Origin: Odontesthes bonariensis
Lineage: Eukaryota > Chordata > Actinopteri > Atheriniformes > Atherinopsidae
NCBI RefSeq assembly: GCF_027942865.1
Contig: NC_134507.1
Coordinates: forward strand, 36,695,711-36,759,710
Direction of reading: 5' to 3'
DNA length: 64,000 nt
Shown: piece after piece, positions 40,182 through 52,746 of the stretch
Position numbering within the stretch: the first letter of the stretch is position 1
Layout of the letters: each line of letters begins with the position of its first letter
The notes under the pieces: model-generated
Told to the model about the DNA's origin: nothing
The model's database searches: none
The model's input: the letters and a program-made list of their open reading frames with translations, nothing else
Program-made: the position numbers and the translations under genes

Positions 40182-42241
40182 CAGAAGGTAAAACACTTCA
40201 GTTTCTCCCTCAGAAAGAAAGCTCAAAGCTGCACCTCAACCACACCTTACAGCATCTCGTTTGGACAGGGAAGCCATGAGACGGGAAACTTTATCATTAA
40301 CTAGGTGAATGTGATTTTATGCTAAAGTTTTATCAACATTTAAATGAATCAATTTTGTAAATGAGCTCAGTTGAATTCAACTCAACAATACTCATTAATC
40401 CCTGAAGGTAAATTATATCCCTGCAGGATTAGTTATTATTAAAGATCAGCTGCTGTTACAGATAACTAAATAAAATGTAATCAGCTGAAGTGTAGCAGAG
40501 AGGAAGGTGTGGTAGAAACCTTCGGAAGGTGTCCATTAGTGGGTTGGGCTGTTGTTTCTGTAGCTTAGCAACAGCTCAGCTGATGATGTCACACACAGCG
40601 TCAGCAGGTAACTCAGGTGAACTCTGTCAGCAGACAACATGGACAGAAACTCACAGCCAGTAGTTCAACATCTGGGGTCCAGAGACGCTCCTTCTCAGTG
40701 ACACGTCCAGGATTTCAGCATCTGTTGTTAACCAGCTCTGTGATCCTCCTGCTTTCCTGTTACCGCTCTGTCTGACAGTCCTGCGTAACATTCAGTCGCT
40801 ACAGCGACTGTCTTGCATTTCTGGTGGCTACTTCCTGTTCAGCCAGGACCGTAACACCAGTTGCTAACACAAAAGTCCCCGCTGATCACATCTTTAGGCC
40901 AAAGTGGGATTTGTCAGTGAGATTCTCCCACTGTGAGCGGCAGAAAGCGCTTTCTAAGAAACTCTTAAGGACATAATAGCTGTGGGGACGTAGTTACCAC
41001 AAGAACACAATACAACTCCAAGTCTGTGCTGAACATTTTCCACTGAAATGCTCAGGGTTACGCCAAACACAGTCAGCTTAAAACTAAAGGTAACAAAAAC
41101 AGCCTGAAGCAGGTTTAAATGATCAGCTTTTGAGTTTGTAGATACAATCCAATAAAGTATAAGGGTGTCGTGTGCACACTGCCACCAGGTGTTCTGGGTA
41201 AGTTGTGTAGCCGTCGGAGCAGAAGAAGAAGAAGAGTTGTGGAATAAATCAACGTGAGCAGCGCGACTGAGAGCATCTGAGATTACAGCAGAATGTCTGT
41301 TTGGTAAATCTGCTCAGTACCTGATTGTGTGAGTAACTGAGCAGTTGTAGAAGCAACAAACAGATCAGTTCAGTTTTATCGTGTTAAACGGTTCAATTCA
41401 AAGTACCGTTAGCCTGCTTAGCTGCCTTTTCCCTCAGTGCAGCCATAACGTTTGGACTAAAATCCGTTCATACATCTGATTCCAACACAACAGACATTTG
41501 AAAGAGTTTCACAGCTTGAAGTTGAGCATCGTGCCCTTTTAGTGTTGGAATACAGCCTTAACTTTCAGCTTCAGTCATGAGCATCATACAGCTGTCTGGG
41601 AAGTACAGGGAACAACTCCAAACCTTTTTCAGACTGCATTAAAGATTTCTGGGTCTTTGGGGAACTTTCCCTCATAACCAAACACACATTTTCTTCAAAA
41701 ATATCTGTGTAGCAAGAACATGAAAAGCATGAGAAAAGTTAACATCTGACCTTTAATGAAATGCAGAACAATGAAATACAGACAAGTGTAAAGCTCGACT
41801 TAACATCAAACTGAAATTAAATATTGCTTCTTCAGATGTTTCCATAAATAAACAAAGCTGGTGCAAAGCTACTTTGTGGATCTTAACTTTAAACAAAACA
41901 AATATGTTCAGTATAACAGAATAAACATGTTTCTACTGTCAAACAGACTGCATTTTGTTCTGTCCATCAAATCACAATTGATGCCATGTTTGTCTTGAAT
42001 GTCGGGAGATCCGTCCTCAGTTAAAGCAATCCCAAAAAATTATAAAGCACTTTCAATCGTTCTTCAAACATGTGCTCCCCACAGAACATTGAGAACTAAA
42101 GTCCTAACAAGAGAAGGTGGTAATCCACAAAGAAGATTTTTAATCTGAACAAATGCAAGGCTTCTGATTGGTAGTTCCTGTTTCTGCTCTCAGATGAATG
42201 TTTGCTTATCTGCCGTAAAAATTGTTGTTGATTTAAGCCAA
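40151..42241. other. intergenic, probably partly 3' UTR of the zinc-finger gene
   Basis: No supported ORF, RNA gene or recognised repeat in 2.1 kb. The part next to 42241 is downstream of the zinc-finger stop on the minus strand. Confidence 0.4.
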
Positions 42242-43957
42242 TCATTTCTCTGCAGTGTGAATATGTTGGTGTCTCTTTAGATTAAATAATGTAGTGAAAG
42301 CTGCCCCACACTGACCACAGATGAAAGGTTTCTCTCCTGTGTGAATATGTTGGTGTTTCTTTAGACTAGATAATGTAGTGAAAGCTGCCCCACACTGACC
42401 ACAGCTGTAAGGCTTCTCTCCTGTGTGAATATGTTGGTGCGTCTTTAGACTACCTAATTGGGTGAAAGCTGCCCCACACTGACCACAGCTGTAAGGCTTC
42501 TCTCCTGTGTGAATACGTTGGTGTGTCTTTAGATTAGATAATGCAGTGAAAGCTGCCCCACACTGTCCACAGCTGTATGGCTTCTCTCCTGTGTGAATAC
42601 GTTGGTGCGTCTTTAGATAAGATAATGTAGTGAAAGCTGCCCCACACTGACCACAGCTGTAAGGTTTCTCTCCTGTGTGAATACGTTGGTGTGTCTTTAG
42701 ATCAGATAATCTAGTGAAAGCTGCCCCACACTGGCCACAGCTGTAAGGCTTCTCTCCTGTGTGACTACGTTGGTGTCTCTTTAGACTACCTAATTGAGTG
42801 AAAGCTGCCCCGCACTGACCACAGCTGAAAGGCTTCTCTCCTGTGTGACTACGTTGGTGTCTCTTTAGACTACCTAATTGAGTGAAAGCTGCCCCGCACT
42901 GACCACAGCTGAAAGGCTTCTCTCCTGTGTGACTACGTTGGTGTCTCTTTAGACTACCTAATTTAGTGAAAGCTGCCCCACACTGACCACAGCTGAAAGG
43001 CTTCTCTCCTGTGTGATTACGTTGGTGTCTCTTTAGACTACCTAATGTAGTGAAAGCTGCCCCACACTGACCACAGCTGAAAGGCTTCTCTCCTGTGTGA
43101 CTACGTTGGTGTGTCTTTAGATCAGATAATCTAGTGAAAGCTGCCCCACACTGATCACAGCTGAACGGCTTCTCTCCTGTGTGACTACGTTGGTGTGTCT
43201 TTAGATCAGATAATCTAGTGAAAGCTGCCCCACACTGACCACAGCTGAAAGGCTTCTCTCCTGTGTGAATACGTTGGTGTGTCTTTAGATCAGATAATCT
43301 AGTGAAAGCTGCCCCACACTGGCCACAGCTGTAAGGCTTCTCTCCTGTGTGAATACGTTGGTGCGTCTTTAGTCTACCTAACTGAGTGAAAACTGCCCCA
43401 CACTGACCACAGCTGAAAGGCTTCTCTCCTGTGTGACTACGTTGGTGCGTCTTTAGTCTACCTAATTGAGTGAAAGCTGCCCCACACTGACCACAGCTGA
43501 AAGGCTTCTCTCCTGTGTGACTACGTTGGTGTCTCTTTAGATTAGATAATTGATTGAAAGCTGCCCCACACTGACCACAGCTGAAAGGCTTCTCTCCTGT
43601 GTGGCTACGTTGGTGTCTCTTTAGATTACCTAATGTAGTGAAAGCTGCCCCACACTGACCACAGCTGAAAGGCTTCTCTCCTGTGTGGCTGCGTTGGTGC
43701 GTCTTTAGATTACCTAATGTAGTGAAAGCTGCCCCACACTGAACACAGCTGTATGGCTTCTCTCCTGTATGAATACGTTTGTGTGTCTTTAGATTATCTA
43801 ATGTAGTGAAAGCTGCCCCACACTGGTCACAGCTGTATGGCTTCTCTCCAGTATGAAGCCTCTGATGATACCTCAGATTTGATCGTTTGATAACTTTCCC
43901 ACAGTCCTTACAGCAGTGCCATCTGGATCCCTCTTGGGCTCCATGTTTCTGCAATGA
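42242..43957 (-). CDS. C2H2 zinc-finger protein, last exon, 20 fingers
   Basis: From an acceptor (gtcattgcag, minus strand) at 43958 the frame runs 570 codons to a TGA at 42242-42244. After ~10 residues come 20 tandem C2H2 fingers with TGEKP linkers, nearly all of the form SCGQCGAAFT-x-L-x-x-L. Helix contacts repeat in a few types (TQLGSLKRH, TRLSDLKTH, TTLGNLKTH), showing recent tandem duplication. The first finger (CCKDCGKVIKRSNLRYH) is divergent; the last linker is TAEK. DNA binding in the nucleus is expected. The N-terminal exon, which would show a FiNZ, KRAB or other effector domain, is not identified. Fish have large clusters of such genes, some proposed to silence transposons. Confidence 0.88.
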   Translation of the reverse strand, partial: SLQKHGAQEGSRWHCCKDCGKVIKRSNLRYHQRLHTGEKPYSCDQCGAAFTTLDNLKTHKRIHTGEKPYSCVQCGAAFTTLGNLKTHQRSHTGEKPFSCGQCGAAFTTLGNLKRHQRSHTGEKPFSCGQCGAAFNQLSNLKRHQRSHTGEKPFSCGQCGAAFTQLGRLKTHQRSHTGEKPFSCGQCGAVFTQLGRLKTHQRIHTGEKPYSCGQCGAAFTRLSDLKTHQRIHTGEKPFSCGQCGAAFTRLSDLKTHQRSHTGEKPFSCDQCGAAFTRLSDLKTHQRSHTGEKPFSCGQCGAAFTTLGSLKRHQRNHTGEKPFSCGQCGAAFTKLGSLKRHQRSHTGEKPFSCGQCGAAFTQLGSLKRHQRSHTGEKPFSCGQCGAAFTQLGSLKRHQRSHTGEKPYSCGQCGAAFTRLSDLKTHQRIHTGEKPYSCGQCGAAFTTLSYLKTHQRIHTGEKPYSCGQCGAAFTALSNLKTHQRIHTGEKPYSCGQCGAAFTQLGSLKTHQHIHTGEKPYSCGQCGAAFTTLSSLKKHQHIHTGEKPFICGQCGAAFTTLFNLKRHQHIHTAEK

Positions 43958-44565
43958 CAGAGAGGAAGAAGACTTCGATCCTTTTGAAGTTCACACAAAA
44001 GATTTCTCTAAGCTAACCAACATATTCTAACTGGACCTGGGCAGGCCGAGCCACACAGGTCTCAATATCACAGATCAAACGTGAACGCTGAGGGTGCGTT
44101 TATAAGTGCCCTCAGCTATCAGCACTGTGCTCTGATGTATTCTGCACACGTTCAGCTTTTTAAGCAGTAAACTCTTGCTTTTTCACTAATTCTTTTTGTC
44201 ATGATGAAACTGAAAAGGAACTTGAGCTACAATATTTCTTAATGATGGAAGGAACTAGAGTATTGTCCAAGTTGTTCACTTAAACACCATGTAGAGGTTG
44301 GGCTGAAAAAGGTTGATGACCACTGGTTTAAATGAATAAAAGTAACAGTGGTGGTAATACATGACATTCTTTACACTAACCCTCTGTTCCAGCTTACAAC
44401 TCAGAGGTCTGCAGCCATTCAGCTCAACAGCCATCAGGGAAAAACAGTCCGTTTTAACTCAACCTTTGTTTCTCTTTGTTAAAACAACTCTACAAACCTG
44501 TCATCTAACCATTAAAGACCCAGAATATTACCACCACCAGGTTCAATTCATGTAACCCAGAGACT
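43958..44565. other. intron sequence of the zinc-finger gene, unassigned
   Basis: Lies upstream of the last exon on the minus strand. No earlier exon recognised. Confidence 0.4.
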
Positions 44566-45690
44566 TTAAACACAAAATATAGCTGCAAGCAGCGATGTGG
44601 GGGTCCTAGCAGAATAGCACAATAGGCAAGGCTTGGGCTGCTCCGGAATGCGTCTTGAGTCCATGCACCAAGTTTGGCATCGATACATCAATGCATCGCA
44701 GAGATACGGTCTAATGTCCCATTTTCGCGTCGGCGTAGAGTTTGATTGGCTGCTGCGGTTAAACGGAAGTGAATTAAATAAATACACATGATAACTTATG
44801 TGCGGCTTTGTCTGAAGATTCTATGTGCCAAGTCCCGTGGAGATTGGACAATCCCAGTGGCCTGAAATGATTTTTGAAGGTTTTAGATTAAATTCAAAAT
44901 GGCGGAAAATCCAAGATGGCGCTGATGATGTCATGAGGTGCGTTGACCTCGTCTGCATCCAGGGATTCCAACGTTACCTCATTTTCGAAATTAGGACCAA
45001 GGGATCCAAAGATATGAGCAAAAATGCATTTTTGCTACATATAGCGCCACCTAAAGGCCAAACGTCACCAAACTTCGTTGGCCTCTTACCGTCCTGGTTA
45101 TGAGTCTGTGTTAGAAGTTTGACTTCATAACATCAAATGGTTGCCAAGATATGGCCTCACTTCCGGTTTGGCGGCGTCAACCTCAAGTTTGATTGGATTT
45201 TATGGAAAATCAGAAACCTAATTAAAAATTCCACACGATAACTTTTGTGCGGCTTGGTCTTAATAGTCTATGTGCCAAGTTTCGTGAAAATTGGACAATC
45301 TCTGTGGCCTGAAATGCTTTTTTAAGCTTTTTGATTAAATTCAAAATGGCGGAATTGACGTCATAGGGTGCGTTGGACACGTCATGATCCAAGGATTCCA
45401 ACGATGCCTCATTTTTTTAATTTGGACCAAGTAGTCCAAAGTTATTAGGCTGAATGCACTTTGAACTTTGACGTGTTGGTGGCGCTAGACAGTAAGCTCT
45501 TGGGCCATGAAAATTCTTGAGTTTTAATTTGGCACTTGGCTGATTACGTGTGCCAAATTTCACAACTTTTTACCATAGCGTTCATGGGGCTGCCATAGAC
45601 TTCAATTGCAGAAGAAAGTAGCGGAATAATAAGAAAAGCTACTAATCCAATGGGTTCCTGCAGCTTCGCTGCTAGGACTAGGACTCATCC
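44566..45690. mobile_element. non-autonomous dispersed repeat with agctgcaagcagc ends
   Basis: The left end agctgcaagcagcgatg ... ggtcctagcag and the right end ctgcagcttcgctgctagga are partly inverted. Inside are two diverged ~450-bp copies (cacatgataacttatgtgcg / cacacgataacttttgtgcg, each followed by attcaaaatggcgga). This arrangement is common in fish repeats. The class is not determined and no ORF is functional. Confidence 0.55.
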
Positions 45691-46785
45691 TACTCGCTGA
45701 TTTTAATATCAACTGGGACATCAAGTCAGGAAAAAAAACTTAAACAGCTGATGGATGAGTACAATTTGACATAAATTGGGGTGGGACGATATGCTTTGGT
45801 CACGATTCTTGATAATTGTGATTCTACAAGTATTCTACTGGTGACCTCTGGCATCCACCAGAGGTCACCAGTTCTACTTCATACCCAAAAGCCAGAAACA
45901 ATTCCTGAATGAGGAAATCCAAAATCTAGAACGTCTAATATTCTGGAAAATAACGACATTGAGGCTGGCTCAGATAACTTTATTAAAAAAAGTCAATGAT
46001 ATTATAATGCACTTCACAAAAAAAAAGGTAAATCCAAGCAACATAGAAATAATCTGTTCTGGTTGAACAATAGGTTGAAACAATTGGTTGAAATTATAAA
46101 ATGAATGAAAAATAGAGATAAAGTCTTAAGGATGACCCGTAAGGTGAAAGCAGATTCTATATTGAGGCCATAAATGGGGAAAATGGTAATTAAAAGCTAA
46201 TATGGAACAATCTAAATGAGTTATCTCCCCATCTTAGTGATCTACAGGTAAATGATGAGCTAACTGACAATCTGGGGATTACTGTGAGTTATCAATTGAT
46301 TTTTCATTGGCTCAGTTGAGGAACTTACGAAGCCCTTTAAATGCTCACATATTTCATCTCTAAAAAGGCCAGAGATTCATTTGGTCTTACTAGTGACCTT
46401 TTAAAGACCAATAAACAGGCTCTTGCTGACCCAGTTGCACATCTTGTAAATCTATCCATAAAACAAGGAACGGTACCATCGACATGGAAGATTGCTCGGG
46501 TCACCCCCGTCTTTAAGGCTGACAAAATCTATCGACCCATAAGTATTTTTCCTAGAATTTCCAAAGTAGCGGAGAAATGGGTTACCACAGAACTGACTGA
46601 ACACTGAAATAATGGCCATGCCACTCTTCATCCAATGCAGTTTGGATTTAGGAAATTTCATTCAGCAGAGACAGCTCCCTGTTATTTCCTAGAAAACATA
46701 GAGCTTGTTGGATCAGGGTGGCTTTGTAGCTGCTGTATTTCTTTATTTAAAGCGTGCTTTTGACACCATTAATCATGATGTACTT

Positions 46786-48157
46786 ATTGGTAGACGTGGG
46801 AGGGACCGCTGGCAAGCTGCTGCCGCGCCTCCCCGCTGTATTCGTTATTTTTATTTTAAGTCTAGTTTTAACGTTGGATTTTAAACCCATCTGCTAGAAT
46901 CGGCTTGCTTAAGAAGGTCCAGAATGCGAGACCCAGCACTCTGCGACACCGAATCAGTAGCCAACGGTCTCTACCCGTTTTCTGCCACTGCCTCGCCACT
47001 CGTTAGCCAGCAGCTAGCTACACCGGTACAGGGCTCACCTGTACGGGACTCCTGTGGCTGGATAAGTCTGTACTGGTGCGCCCCTCGAAGCACACCGGTT
47101 TGGGCCGGTCTGTTGCCAGCCGGCTCTCCTGGGAGCCCGTCTGCTCCCGTGGATTGCTGTCAGTGCGGGGGACGCCGCCTCCCTGTAACACTGACGGTGT
47201 CCACCTGCCGACCGGCTAGCCTGCTGCTAATCCCCAACGCCGCCCCCCGTTTCCAGCGAAGCTACAACCAGCACGCCCCACTCCTCTGCCTCCGCTGCGC
47301 TGGCTCTGTGGCTTCACCATCCACCGTTGGATTACGTTGCTGCCGATCTCACACCATGTGGATTTTTAATCTGTTCCTCTGTATTGCGCTGTTTGACTCT
47401 GGCGAGCGCATCTCCGTCCCCCTCACCCCAGCTTGTATCCCATCACTACATTCTCAAACGACCAAGATACATCGACGGAGGCTCTGGACGGAACTTTCAC
47501 TACACTCAACACAACAGCAATACAAACAGTCGCTCCTTCTGGTCCACTAGGCTCCGCCCCCTTCCCAGCACTGTACGCGTTGCCACGGCGGCCACATGCT
47601 GTACACCAAGAGCGACCTACGTTACCTGAGCGCCGGAAATAATTATTTCTCTATGGAAGGTGAGCGAACTGGGCGACCAGAGTGGATTCGCCAGGGGCGA
47701 AGAGAGCTGAGCAACCAGAGCGGATTCCAGCGATTAAACTCAAGCTAGTATTATGGTAATGAGCGATGACGTGGTTCGGCGAAAACCAATGACAATCCAC
47801 AGATTGTAGGGGTCCGACAATCCGCGGGGTTCGCGGAAACAGACGTGTAAACTTTGGTTCCTATCCAAACAATAGTCGTTTAATCCTGAGACTGTTGCAA
47901 TTGCCGTGTCGAGTGCTTCAATACAATAGTGTAGTAACCCCACGCATACCTTTCTCACTGCAATTAAGTTTTATTTCGGATTTTATTTTGAATTTAGTTT
48001 ATTTTTCACAGCTGCCTCTGCTATTCCTGCTCTTCTCAGGTGTACCTAATGTAGTTTTACATAATTTGTAACGTGATGTATATCTTGTATAACAAATTGT
48101 AAATAACAACATGTTTATTCGTGTCCCTGCCCTCTCTGGTTCTGCTCCTATTTCAAC
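46786..48157. other. unidentified 1.37-kb insertion in the LINE
   Basis: Interrupts the LINE reading frame between ...NHDVLI and FNFSNSALCWMKSYL. It contains a 208-codon plus-strand ORF (46924-47550), Cys/Pro/Ser-rich with no domain I recognise. No clear terminal repeats; ATT occurs at both junctions. It could be a fragment of another retroelement. Confidence 0.5.
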
Positions 48158-49014
48158 TTTTCAAATAGTGCCCTCTGCTGGATGAAATCATACCTCTCGC
48201 ACAGGAAATGGGCAGTTCAAATTGGTGATTTGCCATCTTCATACCTCACTTCTTCGGCTGGAGTACCCAGGGCTCAATTTTGGGTCCTGTTTTATTCAGC
48301 CTAAATGTCCATAACTTACCACATGTCTGTAGAAATATAAAGATGCAACCATATGCTGACGACACTGCATTATACTGTCATGCCAATTCAATTCAAGAAG
48401 CTGCTGCAATTCTCTCAGGAGCCACGGTGCCAGTGTCCCATTGGCTCCAAAACTGTTAAACAGTCTGTATGTTTTACTCCCGGCAGCCAACAGAGAGACA
48501 GCAACCATCAGTCATGGTGGATGCAGAGACAATTGATGTGGTTCAACACTTTAAGTACCTCGGGGTAATCTTTGATTCTCATCTCAATTTTAAGCAACAC
48601 GTTAAAAAAGTCACAAATACAATTAAATTGAACTTATCAAATTTCAAACATGCGAGACCCTTCCTGACTATGGAGTCAGCGAAGACTTCTACGCATGCAG
48701 TGCTACTTCTTCGTATTTCCTACTGTTATACAACATGGTCACATACATCAGAGTGCAAAATCTTGGACTTTGATAGCTATCAGCTGTTTTTGGATGTCTG
48801 TCTCATCTTTAAGGTTTCCAAAGGATTAGCCCCTCCACTATTACAGGATTTCATAAAGACAGAATCCTCTAAAGCAGTGGTTTTCAATAGGTGAGGCTCG
48901 CCTCCCCTGGGGGGCGCCAAAGAGTCGCAGGGGAGGCGCGGCGAGCCGGCGAAAACGCGCAAAGAAATATAACGGTTTCTGTCAACATCTCAGTGTGTGA
49001 ATAAGCAGGACTAA

Positions 49015-51682
49015 TGAAAAATGCATCGTTTTCTGATACCACAACAGAAGTCAGCAGAAAGGGAGGAGCCCCCCAAAAAACGTAGGAAATACGATCCCGA
49101 ATATTTAAAATTAGGGTTTACGTTCGTGGTCTGGTTCTGAGAGCGCACCTCTGCCGCAATGTGTAGTGTGTAAAGAGACATTGGCAAATGACTGTGCGGC
49201 CATGCAAACTGCGCCGTCATTTAGCAACGAAACACACGACTTTAGTTGACAAACCACTGGAGTTTTTTGAGAGGAAACTTGATGAATTGAGATCACAAAA
49301 AGCAGTAATGCGTTCGTTTGGCACCACTAACGCTAAGGCAACTGAGGCATCTTATCGAGCTGCTCTCCATATAGCGAAGGCAGGCAAGCCCCATACTGAT
49401 GGAGAAACATTTCTGCTCCCTGCAGCTAGAGATATGTGTTCTGTGATGCTGGGAGAAGCAGCTGCAGCTAAACTTGACACGATCCCAATGTCTGACAACA
49501 CCATCCAGTGACGAATATCCGACATGGCTTACGATGTCAAAGAGCAGGTGGTGAACAGTGTTCGCAAAAGCCCCATCCACGCCATTCAACTGGATGAGTC
49601 CACTGACGTTGCACACTGCGCTCAATTGATGGTGTACGTCAGGTTTATCGAAGAGCAAAGCGTGCGTGAAGATTTTTTGTTTATGCGTTCCCCTCCTGCC
49701 CGCACAACAGCACATGAACTTTTCAAGGCGCTGAATGATTTTTACCAGGCCGAAGGCCTTGAGTGGAGTCGGTATTGTGGCATATGCACGGATGGGGCAA
49801 GGGCCATGACCGGCCGTCACAGCGGTCTTGTGAAACAAGTGCAGACCGTTGCCCCTGCCGCTGTTTGGAAACACTGCATCATTCATCGGCAGGCTTTAGC
49901 AGCAAAAACGATTCCCAACGAATTGCGTGCGGTTCTGGATAATGCAGTGAAAATTGTGAACACAATTAAATCACGAGCCTTAAACGCACACCTGTTTAAA
50001 ATCCTGTGCGATGAAATGGGCGCTCAATTCAAGCAACTGCTCCTGCATTCCGAGGTGAGGTGGCTCTCTCGGGGAAAAGTGCTCACCAGGCTCTGCGAGT
50101 TGCGAGAAGAAGTCTACCTCTTCCTCACCGAGATTAACTCCCCTCTCGCAAAACATCTGGAAGACATGAACTGTTGGCATATCTGTCTGACATTTTCGAG
50201 CGGATCAACACCCTGAATACTTCTCTCCAGGGCAAAGAGTGCAATGTGTATACGGCACACGACCAAGTGTCCAGCTTCAGGAAGAAGCTGGATGTGTGGT
50301 GTGCCCGTATTGGAAGGGGCTCTGTTGAAATTCTCAACATTGGAGGATGCGCTGGAGAAGACAGCGCTGCCGCTTAGCTCTGTGAAACAGGTCATCAGCG
50401 CGCATCTGAGCAGGCTGCGTTAGAGCCCTGCACTCCCGCGGGACTCGCGGGACCCAACGCAAAGCAGTGCGACGCGGGACACATTTTGAAAGCTCATTGC
50501 GGGCGCGGGCGGGAGGGGGAGTACCTCGTGCGGGAGCGGTGATAAGCTGCAGTCCCGCTAACTAAAAACGTAAGAGGAAACTGAGAAACTGAGAAGAAAT
50601 AAAGCCTAACTAAAAGAAGTTCAAAAGCGCGATCTATCTCTCCTTTTATTCAGGAGATGCGCATTGCACAAGGACGAGGGGCAGGGCATGGTTAACCTAC
50701 TTAAATAATAATTGGATTAGATGTTACATTTTCAACATTCTGGGTTTAGAAAATGTAGGGTAATTAACAACACATATTGTTTTCATTCCACTTGTTTGCA
50801 TTTAAATCAATGTAACGTGAGCTGTAGGCTTATTTATTTATTCTCAAATCCACTCAAAGTAGAGGGCGGGGCTCCTCCACGCTGTGTTTAAAATCATATT
50901 AACTAAAAATATATACTTTTACTTCCAAGAATGGAAATGTGAGGAGTAGCATATAACATATGTACAATGTATTATTCCCGGTAGATTTTGGTAGGTATGT
51001 TGGGTAGGCTTATTGCTGTAAAGCCTCAGCTGCTTGTGCCATCTAATGCGCTCCTGCACCGTGTGCACCACAGTGGTGTGCGCAGCTAAGATCATGTTTC
51101 TTTCCTCAAGCCAATGACAAGAACTTCCGTGAGAAGTAACGCGAATGTCTGAATCATGCGGGAATTGCGAGCGGGAGCGGGACAAAATATGACAGGTGCG
51201 GGCAGGAGCGGGACTAAAAATCTTTTTGCGGGAGCGGGAGTGCACAATGCGGCAGCGGGCGGGCGCGGGACCAGTTCGGACAGTATTTCGGAGAGGAGCC
51301 ACTGGGAAACCAGTGGGTCAGAAACCCCTTCTCATTCCCACCCACAGTCCGAGATGATCTGAGCATACAAGAGGAGGAGGCTATTGTTGAGCTCAGCTCA
51401 AATGTGGACTTGAAACAGAGACTGGTGGAAATGCCGATTACGCGATTCTGGTTGAGTGTCGAGAGCGAGTTTCCCCATGTGTCCGCAAAAGCCATGAGAG
51501 TCCTGATCCCCTTCACCTCCACTTACCTGTGTGAATGTGGGTTTTCTGCTCTCACCCTGATCAAAAATAAATACCGGTCAAGGCTACAAGTACAAAATGA
51601 CTTGCGGCTGTTTCTGTCTTCTGTACAACCCCGCATTGAACAGCTGTGCGCATCAAAGGCGCGTCCGCATTGTTCGCATTGA
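49015..51682 (+). pseudogene. hAT transposase (ZBED5/SCAND3-like), broken
   Basis: Pieces in order: a BED-finger region (KKRRKYDPEYLKLGFTF, then RPCKLRRHLATKH after frameshifts); the catalytic core with LDESTDVAHCAQLMVYVRF and ICTDGARAMTGRHSG (49524-50216); and, after an insertion, the dimerisation domain RVLIPFTSTYLCECGFSALT (51267-51682). There is a stop at 49509-49511 and shifts near 49130, 49190 and 50200. Inactive. Confidence 0.85.
50421..51266. mobile_element. GC-rich non-autonomous insert inside the hAT
   Basis: Begins ttagagccctgcactcccgc and ends in gcgggagcggg-type repeats. It breaks the hAT frame between SRLR and FGQYFGEE. The terminal phrase is known from fish hAT MITEs, but the right end does not mirror the left, so borders are approximate. 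Confidence 0.55.
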
Positions 51683-52170
51683 GAACGCTTGAGAACATGG
51701 TTGTTAAAATAGCAACAGGTTTAAATTGTGTATAATTAGCCTAAAAAGTAAATCAGAATCTGGAATATGTTGACGTCTATCTTTATTATTATCATTATTT
51801 TATTATTATTATTATTATTAGGCCTATTATTATTATTTCAGTTGAAGTCTCCTGTTGACATGAGTTAAGTTGGACATTGGCGTCTGTTTAGTCTGCTGTT
51901 GAAAATGATCGTTTATGAAATTGTTCTAATGACAGTTCAATTTTAGGCCCTCTGTTCCCTCTGTTCGTGATGTTTCAGTAGGCTAAAAGTAGCCTCTAAG
52001 ATGGAAATATTTGGATGGACATTTTATGAATAAGCCTTTTTTTTATGAATGTAGGCTACTTTGTTAAAAGAAATACAATTAAAAAAAATACATGTATTGG
52101 GCTATCAGTTGTTTTTGAAACACACCATTCTAGGAACACAAAGGAAAGATGCATTTACTGTAGGGACCTG

Positions 52171-52192
52171 GGGGGGGGGGGGGGGGGGGGGG
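52171..52192. repeat. poly-G run
   Basis: 22 consecutive G in the 3' part of the hAT. A length this clean is unstable and may be mis-sized. Confidence 0.9.
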
Positions 52193-52746
52193 GCGGCTTT
52201 GTTATCTTTACCTATTCCAAGGGGAGGCTCACATTCAATGAATTTGAAACCCCCTGCTCTAGAGTAAACACCAGAGCACTAGAGGACACTGATGTGCAAT
52301 GATGCAGGACTAAGTTTGGCCAAATGGTGGAGTCCATCAGAGGAACAGTGCTGGAACACACTGCCAACTCGTGTTAGAAACTGGGACAATTCCACCACCT
52401 TTAAAAAGACCCTTAAACAGTGGTTGAAAACAGCCAGAGCTGCTCTCATGGGTCACCTCTCCGTCTTTTCCCTTTTGTGTACGGACTCTTAACTTTGATG
52501 TGAATCCTTCCAGATATTTTCTGTTTATTTGTTTTTTAGTTTTTTTGTCATGATGTATTGTCTGTATGTTTTTATGATACCTGCCTAAGGACAACGGAGG
52601 AAATTTAGATACATAGATGCTTTGCTGATATGTTGTTTAATGTGCAGTGTCCTAACCAAATAAATAAGAAATAAAATAAAAACGTCCTCCACACTGACCT
52701 GTGGCCCGGTGGACCCAGAGGATGAGCGGGCTCGTTTCCTGGTGGA

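Larger units (their letters stand above)
48875..52256 (+). mobile_element. hAT (Charlie/ZBED-type) transposon, 3.4 kb
   Basis: Termini CAGTGGTTTTCAA and TTGAAACCCCCTG; target duplications CTCTAAAG (48867-48874) and CTCTAGAG (52257-52264), one mismatch. It carries a broken ZBED-like transposase, an internal insertion at about 50421-51266 and a G22 run at 52171-52192. Confidence 0.88.
45690..52600 (+). mobile_element. L2/CR1-like LINE, degenerate, with nested insertions
   Basis: Four pieces of one ORF2 in order: endonuclease end (LADFNINWDIKSG, 45690), RT first half (46330-46785, KQGTVPSTWKIARVTPVFK, YRPIS), RT second half (48158-48874, AGVPQGSILGPVLFS, YADDTALY, FKYLGVIFDSHLNFKQH), and C-terminus plus 3' UTR (52265-52600, LPTRVRNWDNSTTFKKTLKQ; cctgcctaaggacaac). 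It is split by an unidentified insert (46786-48157) and a hAT (48875-52256). Many stops; inactive. Confidence 0.75.

Noticed and set aside
46786-48157. Helitron
   Set aside because: No TC...CTRR ends with a 3' hairpin were found and the insertion point is not a clear A/T pair.
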